Origin: Sideroxydans sp.
GTDB taxonomy: Bacteria; Pseudomonadota; Gammaproteobacteria; Burkholderiales; Gallionellaceae
Direction: 5' to 3'
DNA length: 52,108 nucleotides
NCBI GenBank assembly: GCA_027310725.1
Contig: DAIDAG010000067.1
Coordinates: 1-52,108, forward strand
In this document: piece by piece, positions 35,226 through 46,971 of the stretch
Layout of the letters: the number at the start of each line of letters is the position of its first letter
Numbering within the stretch: position 1 is the first letter of the stretch
Notes under the pieces: generated by a model
What the model saw: only the letters and a program-made list of their open reading frames with translations
Database searches by the model: none
What the model was told of the DNA's origin: nothing
Program-made: the position numbers and the translations under genes

Positions 35226-38200
35226 TTAATCTCCGGAGCCTGTTCCACCCGGAGCGGGTACCCCACTTGCGGCGGGTTTGGACTGCCCCACTTTTTCCAC
35301 CTTCGGATCGGCCCAGCTGCCGCTGACATTGTATTCAAACGAAACCAGCTTATCGAGCGGATCGCGCAATATTTTGTTTGCCAGCAACACACCCACCCCG
35401 ACCACGGGACCGGCCGCAAACGAAAGTAGCGACACGTTATCACCGATCGACGGCATGATGCGCACCTTGAGCTCCTGTGTCTCACGGGTAAGGTCAACCT
35501 GTCCCGACATGGAGACTTTCGCCGCCGAGCCGGTGAGTTTCATGTCGTTGGTCAACAGCAGGCCGTTCACGATCTGGGCATTGCCGGTGATGCTGTCAAA
35601 CTCGAATCCGCTGCTGAATACATCCGTAAAATCCAGCGTGATGCGCTTGGGTATGGATTGCAGGCTTAGCACACCGAGCAATTTCGCGGCACCGGGGTCG
35701 ACCTTGAGGAACCTCCCCTTGCCGACGTTCAAATGCACCGAACCGTTCAACTTGGAATAACTGAAGGAATCCGGCGCACCCGACCAATTCAGGTCGCTCG
35801 CCAGCGAACCGCTGCCATCCTTGAGGCTGTCCGGGTAGCCGGAACGCGACAGGATCTTGCCCGCATCGCTGATATCGACCCTCACGTTGATTTGAGTCTG
35901 TTCGGGTTGTGCCTGCCACTTTCCGCTCATGCTCATGACTCCGTCAGGATTGATGAGCAGCAGGTTGTCCAGTAATACATTGCCATCGGATTCGCTCAAT
36001 GTGACTTCCAGTTTGCCCAGTTGACGTCCCTTGTAGGAAAGCTTCTCAACTGCCACGTCCACCTCGGGAAAAGACGAGTTATCGACCCTGGTTTTAATCT
36101 CGGACAGAGGCGGCACGGTTTTCACCGGTTCGCTATGCCCTTCGCCCAGCATCGCGTTCTTGAAGCGCCCCAGCAATTTGCCATTTCCTTGCGGCTGCCA
36201 GATCACATCGCCATTCAACTCCCTGGAGGCCACACGTAAACTGAGCAAGCCGTTGCGCCCGCTGCCTTTGATCGCGAGCGAATTCACCGTACTGCCGTAG
36301 CCGGTCAATTTATCCACCGTTACGTCGACACCGGCCACATTGGGCAGCGATCCTTCCCCCCCCGATGTCATGCCCAGGCCGCTCCATCCTTCGAGCGATA
36401 CCTGCGGCAACTTTCCGACGATCCATATCCCTTCCTTGCCACCCAGGGCGTCAGTCCCACCGAACGCAATACGCCCGCTGCGGATATTCCATGCGCCATC
36501 CGGCCCCAATTGACGCAAGAATCTTGCATCGATCAGCGACCCGTAACGAAAGCCCATGGCATCCCGTCTCGGGCTGATGTTCTTGTGCTCGAAGTGCAAC
36601 GGAACGCGCTCGCTTGCCTGCTTGGCCAGAGGCGCCGGCAGATTCGACGCAATGCCTTGCAGATCGGAATCTACAGCCACCTCGACCGATTTGTTCTGGG
36701 CGCGGATTTCGGCGCTCCAAACGGTTGAACCGTGCAAGCGTGCCAACACGGGATACGGGGCCGACTTGCTCAGATTATCCAGATCGAGTTTGCCGTGTGC
36801 CTTGGTCAACAACACACCCTTTTCACTCAGAACCGCAAGATGCGCTTCTCCGCCCAATATCTGAGCCCCGATGTCTCCCGCGCTCACCGACGATTCAGTG
36901 AACAGCAAAATGCCGTTCACCTTGCGCAACAACGGGACGTTCTTGCCGAAATCGACCTCGTTGTTCACAAAATGGTAGTCTCCCCGAACCTTGACCGGCT
37001 CATTTCCACCCAACGGAATGTCGAGCTGCAGTCCGAGCTTGCCGTCCCCATCAGCCTTGACCGCTTCGGTAAATCCGTCCAGATAACCATTCACGGGACT
37101 CTGGTTGATGTAATCCAGGCAATGCTGGGTTGTATCCGTGACTTCTCCCCGCACTTGCAACAAGGGCTTGCTGTCGAGAAGGTCGGGAATACTCACTTTG
37201 ACATTCTGCAGATGCACGCCGGCGGTCGTGGCGCTCACTGCATCGACGTTCAGTTTGTTTCCCTGAATCAGCAGATGGGTCTGCGCATCCTCCAGACGCG
37301 GCCATCCATTGGCGAATTCCATCACCACACCCTTGGCCCGCGCTTCCAGGCGAAAGATACCCCGGTCATTACCTACAAAGGGAAAGTCGCGCAGATCTCC
37401 ACGCAAGCGCACATTCAATTTGTCCGCCAGGCCGCCTTGCAACGCTGCCTGCAGCCAGTCGCGAGTCTCCCTGTTCACCGCAGGGATGGGTGTGTAGTGC
37501 CCGGTACGCTGAACAGCGACACGCGACAGGTCGGCTGTGGCATCCACTGATCCGGGGCCCTCGCGTTCGGCCTGATAACTGCCGTAGATCGTTCCGGCAA
37601 GATCGGCGTTGGCAAGTTCGACGTTGCTGAGCTTGACCTCCACCCCCCGCGAATTGCGTTCCCAGCCGAGCCGCGCCACAAGCGTATCGAACTCCACCGG
37701 CTCGGCAAACAACTGCGGCGCATCAAGCGTGAATTTGCGGCTGTCGAGTGCGAGCGTACCGGCGGTCTCGACTCCATCCACTTTTCCGCTCAAACCCGAA
37801 AATCCGGGCAGGTCGCCGAAACGATGCATCGACAGGCCGGAAAAACGCGCCTTGATTTCATAGCGCAGGCTCTCTCCGGCATTGTTTTGCCATAAAGCGC
37901 GCAGATCAGCGATGCGTCCTTGCGGCGATGCCTCGGCGATCTGTTTTTTCAGGCTTTCCCCAAGCGGCAGATAGGAAGCCAGTACGCTGATATCCCCCAG
38001 ATCCAGCGCATTGGCCCTGATCTCGCCGGAAGCGAATTTTGTTTCATGCCTGTCGGTCAGGCGCAAATAGAAATCGGTCGGTTTCAATTTGAAACCATCG
38101 CGCATCTGCAAAGACAGTCGCTGTGTGGTGACCTCGAATCCGCGATCCAACTGATGCCAGCCGATGCGGCCGCGCAATTCGCGCAGATCGAGCTGCGGCA

Positions 38201-39089
38201 ACTCTTCAGACAGGCGAGCCTGCACCCCCGCCAAGGCCACGTCGGCATCCACACTGCTCAACTGCCCTTGCTCGAACCCCATCCACAAGCGCAAAGCGCC
38301 CTTGCCATGCTTGAACGCGCCCGGCAGCTTCACCCACGGCTTCCAGGCCAGCACATCGGCGTAGTCCAGCTGCGTGAACAGCTGCCCGCGCCACTCATTC
38401 ATGTCGGCAAAACTGTCGCCGCTGAAGTTGCCGCGCACGTCCAGGCGCGACGCCAGCTTTTCCGGCGCCGATGCACGCACCGCAAAGCGATGGCGTCCGT
38501 ACCGGTTGTCGATACTCAAATCGACCTGTTCCAGCACCAACGTCGGTGCAGCACGCAATTCGTCCTGCCAGGTGATGCGTCCGTTGCGAATAACGACGCG
38601 CGTCTGATGCAACAGCCAATCGGAGGAACTTCCCGTATCCGGCGATTGCGATGTCAACGGAATGCCGGCGACATACCATTGCCCCTGCACATCTCGCCGC
38701 ACCGACAGATCGGGGCTATCTATCACCAAGCTGTAGAGTCGCAACTCCAGGGAAGGCAGACTTGTCCAGGCCACCGTATCCTCAAGGTGAGGCAGGTTCA
38801 ACGCGACATTTCCCTGCTTGTCCAGTATTTTCACGTCGGACAACAAAAGACGCGGACGCAAACCGTCCCAGTCCGCTTCGATCTTGCCTATGGTCAGCGG
38901 CTGTCCGATGGCGGCACTGGCTGCAACGGTGATCTGTTCGTGATAGCGCTCGATATCGGGCAATACGCGGTAGCGCAAGGCCAGCAGCAGCAGCGCACCG
39001 GCGATTGCCAAAAGCAAAACCAGTTCAAATGCGAAGCGGGTCAACTTCCCCATGCTGCGCCATGCCAGAAGAAAAGAGACTTTCAGCAT
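35226..39089 (-). CDS. yhdP: YhdP family AsmA-like envelope protein
   Basis: A 1287-residue protein with one N-terminal membrane span (about 18-39) and a very long periplasmic body of repeated beta strands, as in the AsmA/TamB/YhdP group that forms bridges carrying phospholipid to the outer membrane. The C-terminal part (L-L-A-N-K-I-L-R-D-P-L-D-K-L-V-S-F-E-Y-N-V-S-G) is the conserved YhdP end. Length is typical. The last 25 residues are Pro/Gly-rich. No strong ribosome site precedes the ATG at 39089; an in-frame ATG at 39053 is an alternative. It is divergent from glnE and 60 bases upstream of the amidase gene on the same strand. Confidence 0.92.
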   Translation of the reverse strand: MLKVSFLLAWRSMGKLTRFAFELVLLLAIAGALLLLALRYRVLPDIERYHEQITVAASAAIGQPLTIGKIEADWDGLRPRLLLSDVKILDKQGNVALNLPHLEDTVAWTSLPSLELRLYSLVIDSPDLSVRRDVQGQWYVAGIPLTSQSPDTGSSSDWLLHQTRVVIRNGRITWQDELRAAPTLVLEQVDLSIDNRYGRHRFAVRASAPEKLASRLDVRGNFSGDSFADMNEWRGQLFTQLDYADVLAWKPWVKLPGAFKHGKGALRLWMGFEQGQLSSVDADVALAGVQARLSEELPQLDLRELRGRIGWHQLDRGFEVTTQRLSLQMRDGFKLKPTDFYLRLTDRHETKFASGEIRANALDLGDISVLASYLPLGESLKKQIAEASPQGRIADLRALWQNNAGESLRYEIKARFSGLSMHRFGDLPGFSGLSGKVDGVETAGTLALDSRKFTLDAPQLFAEPVEFDTLVARLGWERNSRGVEVKLSNVELANADLAGTIYGSYQAEREGPGSVDATADLSRVAVQRTGHYTPIPAVNRETRDWLQAALQGGLADKLNVRLRGDLRDFPFVGNDRGIFRLEARAKGVVMEFANGWPRLEDAQTHLLIQGNKLNVDAVSATTAGVHLQNVKVSIPDLLDSKPLLQVRGEVTDTTQHCLDYINQSPVNGYLDGFTEAVKADGDGKLGLQLDIPLGGNEPVKVRGDYHFVNNEVDFGKNVPLLRKVNGILLFTESSVSAGDIGAQILGGEAHLAVLSEKGVLLTKAHGKLDLDNLSKSAPYPVLARLHGSTVWSAEIRAQNKSVEVAVDSDLQGIASNLPAPLAKQASERVPLHFEHKNISPRRDAMGFRYGSLIDARFLRQLGPDGAWNIRSGRIAFGGTDALGGKEGIWIVGKLPQVSLEGWSGLGMTSGGEGSLPNVAGVDVTVDKLTGYGSTVNSLAIKGSGRNGLLSLRVASRELNGDVIWQPQGNGKLLGRFKNAMLGEGHSEPVKTVPPLSEIKTRVDNSSFPEVDVAVEKLSYKGRQLGKLEVTLSESDGNVLLDNLLLINPDGVMSMSGKWQAQPEQTQINVRVDISDAGKILSRSGYPDSLKDGSGSLASDLNWSGAPDSFSYSKLNGSVHLNVGKGRFLKVDPGAAKLLGVLSLQSIPKRITLDFTDVFSSGFEFDSITGNAQIVNGLLLTNDMKLTGSAAKVSMSGQVDLTRETQELKVRIMPSIGDNVSLLSFAAGPVVGVGVLLANKILRDPLDKLVSFEYNVSGSWADPKVEKVGQSKPAASGVPAPGGTGSGD

Positions 39090-39117
39090 AGAGCGCGGCG
39101 AAACAACATGAAGAGGT

Positions 39118-39147
39118 GGGACAGGTGATGCATGAAGACCCTATAAT
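39118..39147 (+). promoter_or_regulatory. Candidate glnE promoter
   Basis: A perfect TATAAT at 39142-39147 follows GGGACA (39118-39123, four of six -35 positions) by 18 bases. Transcription would start near 39154, about 40 bases before the glnE ATG. Confidence 0.5.
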
Positions 39148-39193
39148 GCAGGACAGATGGACAGTGTACGCATTTTAACCTGAACCCCTCTCC

Positions 39194-41896
39194 ATGAATA
39201 CCGAAAACCCTCGCTTCTCGGCCAATTTCGACCAACTGGTTCAACATGCCGGACACTGCAGCCGTTATCTGAGGCGCTTGCTGGATGCAGAACCGGAACT
39301 GCTGATCTGGCTGCACGAATATCATCTCACTCCTTGCGACGAAAAAGTCATGCAAGTGTGGTCGGACGCGCTTCCTGCCGAAAATGAAGAACAGTTGTCG
39401 CACGCCTTGCGCGCGCTGCGCAAGCGCGTGATGCTGCATGTATTGACCCGCGACCTGAACGAACTTTCGGATCTCGACGAAGTGATGCGCAGTATGACCG
39501 CACTGGCGGAACACGCGCTACGGCGCGCGCAAGACTTGACCATGCGGATCATGGTCGAACAATTCGGGCAGCCCATCGGGGGGGAGAGTGGCGTATCGCA
39601 GGAGCTTTTGGTGATCGGCATGGGCAAACTGGGCGGGGGCGAATTGAACGTTTCCTCCGACATCGACCTGATCTTCGCATATCCCGAAGATGGGGAGACC
39701 AACGGCCCCAGGACGATAAGCAACCATGAGTTCTTTAACCGTCTCGGACGCAGGATCATCGCACTCATCAACGAACCGACCGCCGACGGCTACGTGTTCC
39801 GCGTGGACATGCGTTTGCGCCCCTATGGCGACAGCGGCCCGTTGACCATGAGCTTCGCGGCGCTGGAAGAATACCTGGTCGCGCAGGGCCGCGAATGGGA
39901 ACGTTATGCCTGGATCAAGGCGCGCGTCGTATCTCCGCAATTCAGCACATATACCGTAGAGCTGGAAAAACTCGCCCAGCCTTTCGTGTTCCGCAAATAT
40001 CTGGATTTCGGCGCGTTCGATTCCATGCGCAAGCTGCATGCGCAGATCCGCGCCGAAGTCGCCCGACGCGACCGCTATCACAATATCAAGCTCGGCCCCG
40101 GCGGCATCCGCGAGATCGAGTTCATCGCGCAAGTGTTCCAGTTGATCCGCGGCGGCCGCGATGCGGCGCTGCGCATCCGCCCGACCCGCCAGGTGCTGCA
40201 ACAGCTGGCATTGGACGGCGAACTGGGCGCAGACACGGTGAAGCGCCTGGATGCAAGCTATGTATTCCTGCGCAATCTGGAGCATCGCCTGCAATACCTT
40301 GATGACCAGCAGACACAAGAACTCCCGTCGGATACAGAGCAGCAAAAAATCGTCTCCACGGCGATGGGTTATGCCGATTATCCAGCATTGACGGCCGCAC
40401 TCGACCCTCTGCGCGATTTCGTCAGCCGGCAATTCGATACGGTATTCGGTTCGAAACAGGAGCCCAATGGGTGTACCTGGTGGCGCGACGACTCAACCGT
40501 GGAAGAAATCGCCGCCGCGCTCGCCGCACTCGGCTACCGTGAGAGCGTATTCTTGGCCGAAAATCTCCTGCAGTTCCGCAAAGGCAGTCGCTATCAACTG
40601 CTGCCCGAAATCAGCCGTGAGCGTCTTGATGCACTATTGCCGCGGCTTGCCGAACTTTGCCCTGCGAATTCCAACTGCGACGACGCGCTGCGCCGCACCC
40701 TGGTGCTGCTGGAAGCCATCGCACGCCGCGCCGCCTACCTTGCCTTCCTGACCGAGTACCCCCAGGTTTTGCCGCGTCTCGTGCGCCTGCTCGCCGCAAG
40801 CGCCTGGGCTGGCGATTACCTGACACAGCACCCCATCCTGCTGGACGAGTTGCTGGACACGCGGGAACTGTATGTAGCGCCCGACTGGGCGGCGCTGGAT
40901 GCCCAGCTTGCGGCTCAGCTTGCGGCGCATATCGGAGATACCGAACGCGAGATGGATGTCCTGCGCCAGGTCCAGCAGGCACAGACTTTCCATCTCCTGG
41001 CAATGGATCTGCAAGGTCTGTTGCCCCTGGAAAAACTGAGCGACCATCTGAGCGATCTTGCCGATCTCATCCTGCGCCATGTCCTTCGTCTTTGCTGGCG
41101 CGATGCCCGCAAGAAGCACAGGGAAGAGCCGCAGTTTGCGATTATCGCCTATGGCAAACTGGGGGGGCGCGAACTGGGTTACGCCTCCGACCTCGATCTG
41201 GTGTTCCTGTACGACGACGAACATCCCGATGCGGGGGAAATCTATGCGCGCCTGGCGCAACGTATCAACACCATGCTATCCAGCCACACTTCATCCGGCC
41301 GCTTGTATGAAGTCGATCTGCGCCTGCGTCCGAACGGAGAAAGCGGGCTGCTGGTCAGTTCGATCACTGCATTTGAGGAATATCAGCTCCGGCACGCCTG
41401 GGTGTGGGAGCATCAGGCGCTGACGCGGGCCCGCTTCTGTGCCGGGAATAAAGCAGTCGGCGAGCAATTCGAGCGCGTCCGCATCGAAGTACTGCGCAGG
41501 CCACGCGACATTTCTACGCTCCGCCGGGAAGTCATCGAAATGCGCCAGAAGATGCATGACGGCCACCCGAACAAGACCGGGCTGTTCGATATCAAACAGG
41601 ACAGCGGCGGCATGGTGGACATCGAATTCATGGTGCAATTCCTCATACTGGCCCATTCTTCCTCCCACCCCGGGCTCACCGCAAACAGCGGCAATCTTGC
41701 GCTTTTGGAGACGGCGGCGAAGCTGAAGTTGATCGACGACGAGACCAGCGACCAGGTACGCGGACTGTATCGCGAACTGCGTCGCATACAGCATCAGATG
41801 CGCCTGAACAACCAGACGCCGTGCCGCATCGAACAGGGCCGCCTGGATACGACCCCTGTCTCTATGCTGTGGAATTCGCTACTGGATAGACCCTAA
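39194..41896 (+). CDS. glnE: Glutamine synthetase adenylyltransferase / deadenylase
   Basis: GlnE (900 residues) adds AMP to and removes it from glutamine synthetase in response to PII and glutamine. Both nucleotidyltransferase domains are intact: G-M-G-K-L-G-G-G-E-L-N-V-S-S-D-I-D-L at about 142-159 (deadenylylating) and A-Y-G-K-L-G-G-R-E-L-G-Y-A-S-D-L-D-L near 652-669 (adenylylating). The D-x-D metal pairs are present in each. The ATG has no clear Shine-Dalgarno motif. Neither glnA nor glnB is in this window. Its stop overlaps the stop of the convergent cyclase gene by four bases. Confidence 0.97.
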   Translation: MNTENPRFSANFDQLVQHAGHCSRYLRRLLDAEPELLIWLHEYHLTPCDEKVMQVWSDALPAENEEQLSHALRALRKRVMLHVLTRDLNELSDLDEVMRSMTALAEHALRRAQDLTMRIMVEQFGQPIGGESGVSQELLVIGMGKLGGGELNVSSDIDLIFAYPEDGETNGPRTISNHEFFNRLGRRIIALINEPTADGYVFRVDMRLRPYGDSGPLTMSFAALEEYLVAQGREWERYAWIKARVVSPQFSTYTVELEKLAQPFVFRKYLDFGAFDSMRKLHAQIRAEVARRDRYHNIKLGPGGIREIEFIAQVFQLIRGGRDAALRIRPTRQVLQQLALDGELGADTVKRLDASYVFLRNLEHRLQYLDDQQTQELPSDTEQQKIVSTAMGYADYPALTAALDPLRDFVSRQFDTVFGSKQEPNGCTWWRDDSTVEEIAAALAALGYRESVFLAENLLQFRKGSRYQLLPEISRERLDALLPRLAELCPANSNCDDALRRTLVLLEAIARRAAYLAFLTEYPQVLPRLVRLLAASAWAGDYLTQHPILLDELLDTRELYVAPDWAALDAQLAAQLAAHIGDTEREMDVLRQVQQAQTFHLLAMDLQGLLPLEKLSDHLSDLADLILRHVLRLCWRDARKKHREEPQFAIIAYGKLGGRELGYASDLDLVFLYDDEHPDAGEIYARLAQRINTMLSSHTSSGRLYEVDLRLRPNGESGLLVSSITAFEEYQLRHAWVWEHQALTRARFCAGNKAVGEQFERVRIEVLRRPRDISTLRREVIEMRQKMHDGHPNKTGLFDIKQDSGGMVDIEFMVQFLILAHSSSHPGLTANSGNLALLETAAKLKLIDDETSDQVRGLYRELRRIQHQMRLNNQTPCRIEQGRLDTTPVSMLWNSLLDRP

Positions 41897-43212
41897 ACGG
41901 CAGCCGGCGCATTACCGGCAGTGGGAAGGTGAAAAACGTTGCCGCCCGCACCCGCTTCGCCAACCTGGCCGATGCGACCGATCATGCGATAAGAAGTCAT
42001 CTCGCCCTTCCCTTTCACGTTAAGTATGCTGGGGGGCTCGAACAGATAGCCGAAACGCAGCCGGTTGTAGGTGAGCTTGTCCGTCAGGATGTGTCCTGCT
42101 TTCGCATCGTCGGTCAGTCGGCTGGCAATGTTCACTGTGTCGCCCCACAGATCGTAGATAAAACGTTTGGTACCTATCACGCCGGCGACTACCGGGCCGG
42201 TAGCGATACCGATATGGATGCCCAGGCTGCGTTTGACCAATGCCGGATGTCTGGAGACGAAATCCAGCATCTCGATCGCCATATTGGCCATATCTTCCAC
42301 ATAGTCGGGACGTTCGCGCGACAGCCCGCCCACCACCATATAGGCATCACCGATAGTCTTGATCTTCTCCAGGCCGTATTTTTCGGAAAGATCGTCGAAA
42401 CCGGAAAACACGGTATTGAGCAAGCCGACCATCTGCTCCGGGGACATTTGCTCCGTCAGCTGGGTAAAGTTCACCAGATCGGCAAACATCACGGTCACAT
42501 CCGCATAACCATCGGCGATCAAGCCCTGGTTATTCTTCAGTCGTTCGGCAATATTGGAAGGCAAGACGTTGAACAGTACGCGCTCGGATTTCTTCTGTTC
42601 TTCGGCCAGCAGGGCATGTTGTTGATCAAGCTGGGTTTTGATCTTTTCGGTCTCGATCACGAAGTAGCGCACCAGGAAATACAGGATGGAGGACATCGCC
42701 GCGAAGTTGAGTGCAAAGAATATCCCGATGGTATTCAACGGAATGCCGGTAGCCGCACCGGTGCTCAGATAGTAATCGAAGAAGCCGGATACCGCCGTCA
42801 TCACGATGTAGGCAATGAACCAGGGAATGGATTCGCGCCAGCCCGACACCACCAGCGCGCCGATCGGCGCCAGCAGCGCCCACAGTGCCACGCCGCTGGA
42901 AGTGACCGAACTGCCTATGCTCCACTGCATGACAAAGGGAGCAAACAGGAACAGGGTGAGTTGAACAAAGCGGAGAATCTCGAAATTGCGGGTACGCATG
43001 TAGTAAATAAGCGAAGCGACCGAGATCGCCTGGTATCCGAGCGGGACGTTGCTGGAGAAGTTCAGGCCCATCATCCAGTAAATGGCCAGCCAGAACATCA
43101 CTGCAAATGTCATGAAGGCCGCCGCAAAGATCAGCAGACTCTTGCGCAGCTTATCTTCCTGCGAGTCCATCATTTCCGGCTTGATTTCTTTCGAATCGAT
43201 GTGCTGCACCAT
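41893..43212 (-). CDS. Membrane class III adenylate cyclase
   Basis: A 439-residue cyclase with about six membrane spans between residues 25 and 186, a short linking helix, and a class III catalytic domain (about 225-410). The metal aspartates are D245 (F-A-D-L-V-N-F-T) and D289 (T-I-G-D-A-Y-M). The adenine-specifying pair K285 and D354 (Y-D-L-W-G-D-T-V-N) is present, so the product is likely cAMP rather than cGMP. Transition-state N361 and R365 are also there. The membrane part resembles no sensor domain I recognise. It is convergent with glnE. The upstream signal and the cAMP receptor are not in the window. Confidence 0.92.
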   Translation of the reverse strand: MVQHIDSKEIKPEMMDSQEDKLRKSLLIFAAAFMTFAVMFWLAIYWMMGLNFSSNVPLGYQAISVASLIYYMRTRNFEILRFVQLTLFLFAPFVMQWSIGSSVTSSGVALWALLAPIGALVVSGWRESIPWFIAYIVMTAVSGFFDYYLSTGAATGIPLNTIGIFFALNFAAMSSILYFLVRYFVIETEKIKTQLDQQHALLAEEQKKSERVLFNVLPSNIAERLKNNQGLIADGYADVTVMFADLVNFTQLTEQMSPEQMVGLLNTVFSGFDDLSEKYGLEKIKTIGDAYMVVGGLSRERPDYVEDMANMAIEMLDFVSRHPALVKRSLGIHIGIATGPVVAGVIGTKRFIYDLWGDTVNIASRLTDDAKAGHILTDKLTYNRLRFGYLFEPPSILNVKGKGEMTSYRMIGRIGQVGEAGAGGNVFHLPTAGNAPAAV

Positions 43213-43402
43213 ACTGCCCCCGAAATCTCTATCTATCTCTATGTTGCCCTGCTTGCGCGATGATTACATGAACCCGCGACAAATGAAATACATCGGGGCA
43301 GACATCCCGCGCCCGGTTGTTTGAACCATGCCCTTCATTATCAATGCAGAAACGGCTAGAATCGCTGCCCTCGCAACAACAAAACGAATTAAGGAAATCA
43401 AT

Positions 43403-44323
43403 ATGTCCATGTCCGACCGCGACGGTTTCATCTGGTACGACGGCAAGCTCGTACCCTGGCGCGAAGCCACCACTCACGTGCTCACCCATACCCTGCATTA
43501 CGGCATGGGCGTATTCGAGGGGGTGCGTGCATACAAGACTGCACAGGGCACAGCAATATTCCGCTTGCAGGAACATACCGACCGTTTGTTCAATTCGGCC
43601 CATATTTTCAAAATGAAAATGCCGTTCGACAAAGCCACCCTGCTGGAGGCGCAAAAAGAAGTGGTGCGCTCCAACAAGCTGGAATCCTGCTACATCCGCC
43701 CCATCGTGTTCTACGGTTCGGAGGCGATGGGCATCGCCGCCACCGCCATCAGCGTGCATGTTGCCGTGGCTGCGTGGCCATGGGGGGCATACCTGGGCGA
43801 GGAAGGCATGGCCAAGGGCATACGCGTGAAGACCTCCAGCTTCACACGCCATCATGTGAACATCAACATGTGCAGATCGAAATCCGTCGGCACCTATACC
43901 AATTCCATCCTCGCGCATCAGGAAGTCGCCCACGACGGTTACGACGAGGCATTGCTGCTGGACGTGGATGGCTATGTGGCCGAAGGCGCGGGGGAGAACG
44001 TCTTCATCGTGAAAAAGGGCAAGCTCTACACGCCCGACCTGACTTCTTGCCTGGAAGGCATCACGCGCGATTCCATCGTCACGCTGGCGAAGGACATGGG
44101 ACTGGAGCTGATCGAAAAGCGCATCACGCGCGACGAAGTCTACTGCGCCGAGGAAGCGTTCTTCACCGGCACTGCGGCGGAAGTCACGCCGATACGCGAA
44201 CTGGACAACCGCACGATCGGCGCCGGAAGCCGCGGCCCGATCACCACCAAATTGCAGGCCGCATTCTTCGAGATCGTCGCAGGCAAGAACGCCAGGTATG
44301 CCGACTGGCTGGCACACGTATAA
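43403..44323 (+). CDS. ilvE: Branched-chain amino acid aminotransferase
   Basis: IlvE (306 residues) carries out the last transamination in valine, leucine and isoleucine synthesis. The PLP lysine is K160 (C-R-S-K-S-V-G-T-Y), and G-Y-V-A-E-G-A-G-E-N-V-F follows with the conserved glutamate. The frame opens at 43328, but AAGGA (43391-43395) is seven bases before the ATG at 43403, and a TAGAAT -10 candidate at 43357-43362 lies between the two starts. It leads the run ilvE, zinc-finger gene, waaF, phosphomannomutase on plus. Confidence 0.97.
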   Translation: MSMSDRDGFIWYDGKLVPWREATTHVLTHTLHYGMGVFEGVRAYKTAQGTAIFRLQEHTDRLFNSAHIFKMKMPFDKATLLEAQKEVVRSNKLESCYIRPIVFYGSEAMGIAATAISVHVAVAAWPWGAYLGEEGMAKGIRVKTSSFTRHHVNINMCRSKSVGTYTNSILAHQEVAHDGYDEALLLDVDGYVAEGAGENVFIVKKGKLYTPDLTSCLEGITRDSIVTLAKDMGLELIEKRITRDEVYCAEEAFFTGTAAEVTPIRELDNRTIGAGSRGPITTKLQAAFFEIVAGKNARYADWLAHV

Positions 44324-44344
44324 CACTGACTACAAAGGGAGAAT

Positions 44345-44545
44345 ATGTCCAGCGAAAACAATTCACAGCGTTACGTTGAGGTCGGCGCGGAAGCCTTGCC
44401 TCTGTTTTGCCCGACGCCCGCAGTCAGCCTGTGGAGCGCGCACCCGCGAGTCGCCATCCCGGTCGAAAAACTGGGCGAGGCCCGCTGTCCGTATTGCGGC
44501 ACTTTGTACAAGTTCAAGGGCGAACTCCCGCACGGTCACCATTAA
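44345..44545 (+). CDS. Small zinc-finger protein, CHCC type
   Basis: A 66-residue protein of the zf-CHCC family, related to the zinc-binding end of complex I subunit NDUFS6. The four ligands are C22 (L-F-C-P-T-P), H33 (S-A-H-P-R-V), C48 and C51 (R-C-P-Y-C-G). A plain AAGGGAGA motif precedes the ATG. Proteins of this kind are regularly found between ilvE and waaF in betaproteobacteria, as here; their function is not established. It sits 21 bases after ilvE and 33 before waaF, so one transcript is likely. Confidence 0.93.
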   Translation: MSSENNSQRYVEVGAEALPLFCPTPAVSLWSAHPRVAIPVEKLGEARCPYCGTLYKFKGELPHGHH

Positions 44546-44578
44546 AGCCCAACGCCCTCATTCCCCGGCCGTCTTCAC

Positions 44579-45594
44579 GTGAGAAAAATCCTCATCATCG
44601 CCCCAAGCTGGGTGGGCGACTGCATGCTGATGCAGCCCATGCTGGGTCGCCTGCGGCAGCGTCATCCCGATGCAATCATCGATGTGCTGGCTCCGCCCTG
44701 GACGGAAAAGCTGCTGCGGCAGATACCCGAGATTCACGATGTCCTCATCAACCCGTTTCCGCACGGCGATCTCGGTTTGCTTGCCCGTCGCCGCTTCGGA
44801 ATGCAATTGCGGGACGCGCAATACGATCAGGCCATCGTGCTGCCCAACTCATGGAAATCGGCGTTGGTTCCGTATTTTGCGGATATCCCCTGGCGGACCG
44901 GCTTCGTCGGCGAAAAGCGTTACGGCCTGCTCAACGATGCCCGCAGGCTGAGCAAGAAAAAACTGCCCCTGATGGTGGAGCGCTTTGCACAACTCGCCGA
45001 AGCGCCGGGTGACGCGATCGCGCGTCCCCTGCCGTCGCCGAAATTGATGGCAAGCGATACACAGCGCGAAGAAGCGCTCGCCAAATTCGGACTGTCGCTG
45101 GATCAACCTGTCGCCGTGTTCTGTCCCGGCGCGGAATACGGCCCGGCCAAGCGCTGGCCGCCCCAGTACTATGCCGAACTGGCCCAGTACCTGCGCACTC
45201 AAGGATATGCAGTCTGGCTGATCGGCTCGTCCAAAGACAAGGAGGTCGCCGACAAGATCGTTGCGCTCGGCAACGAACCGTGCCGCAACCTGTGCGGGGT
45301 GACCGACCTCGCCGAGGCGATCGCGCTGCTGTCCTGCGCCGATCTGGTGGTCAGCAACGATTCGGGATTGATGCATATCGCCGCTGCACTGGACAGGCCT
45401 TTGCTGGCGATCTTCGGCTCCAGCAGCCCGCAATTTACGCCGCCGCTGTCGCACAATGCCCAGGTGCTCAAGCTCGACCTTCCCTGCAGCCCCTGTTTCA
45501 AGCGCGAGTGCCCGCTTGGCCATTTCAACTGCATGATCAAACTCCCGCCGAAGGAAGTTGCGCGACACATCCCCATTCACTCGAAACATCAATC

Positions 45595-45598
<4 letters not shown>
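44579..45598 (+). CDS. waaF: Lipopolysaccharide heptosyltransferase II
   Basis: WaaF (339 residues, GT9 family) transfers the second L-glycero-D-manno-heptose to the LPS inner core at the cytoplasmic face of the membrane. The N-terminus M-R-K-I-L-I-I-A-P-S-W-V-G-D-C-M-L-M-Q is typical, and the C-terminal donor site shows C-P-G-A-E-Y-G-P-A-K-R-W and S-N-D-S-G-L-M-H-I-A-A-A. The start codon is GTG without a good Shine-Dalgarno. The end overlaps the mutase gene by four bases. A cluster of cysteines (C-S-P-C-F-K-R-E-C) near the end is usual in WaaF. Confidence 0.95.

Positions 45599-46967
<1,369 letters not shown>

Positions 46968-46971
<4 letters not shown>

Noticed and set aside
45280..45594. 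Long upstream extension of the mutase frame
   Set aside because: Lies inside waaF in another frame; the ATG at 45595 with the ATGA overlap matches the family N-terminus.
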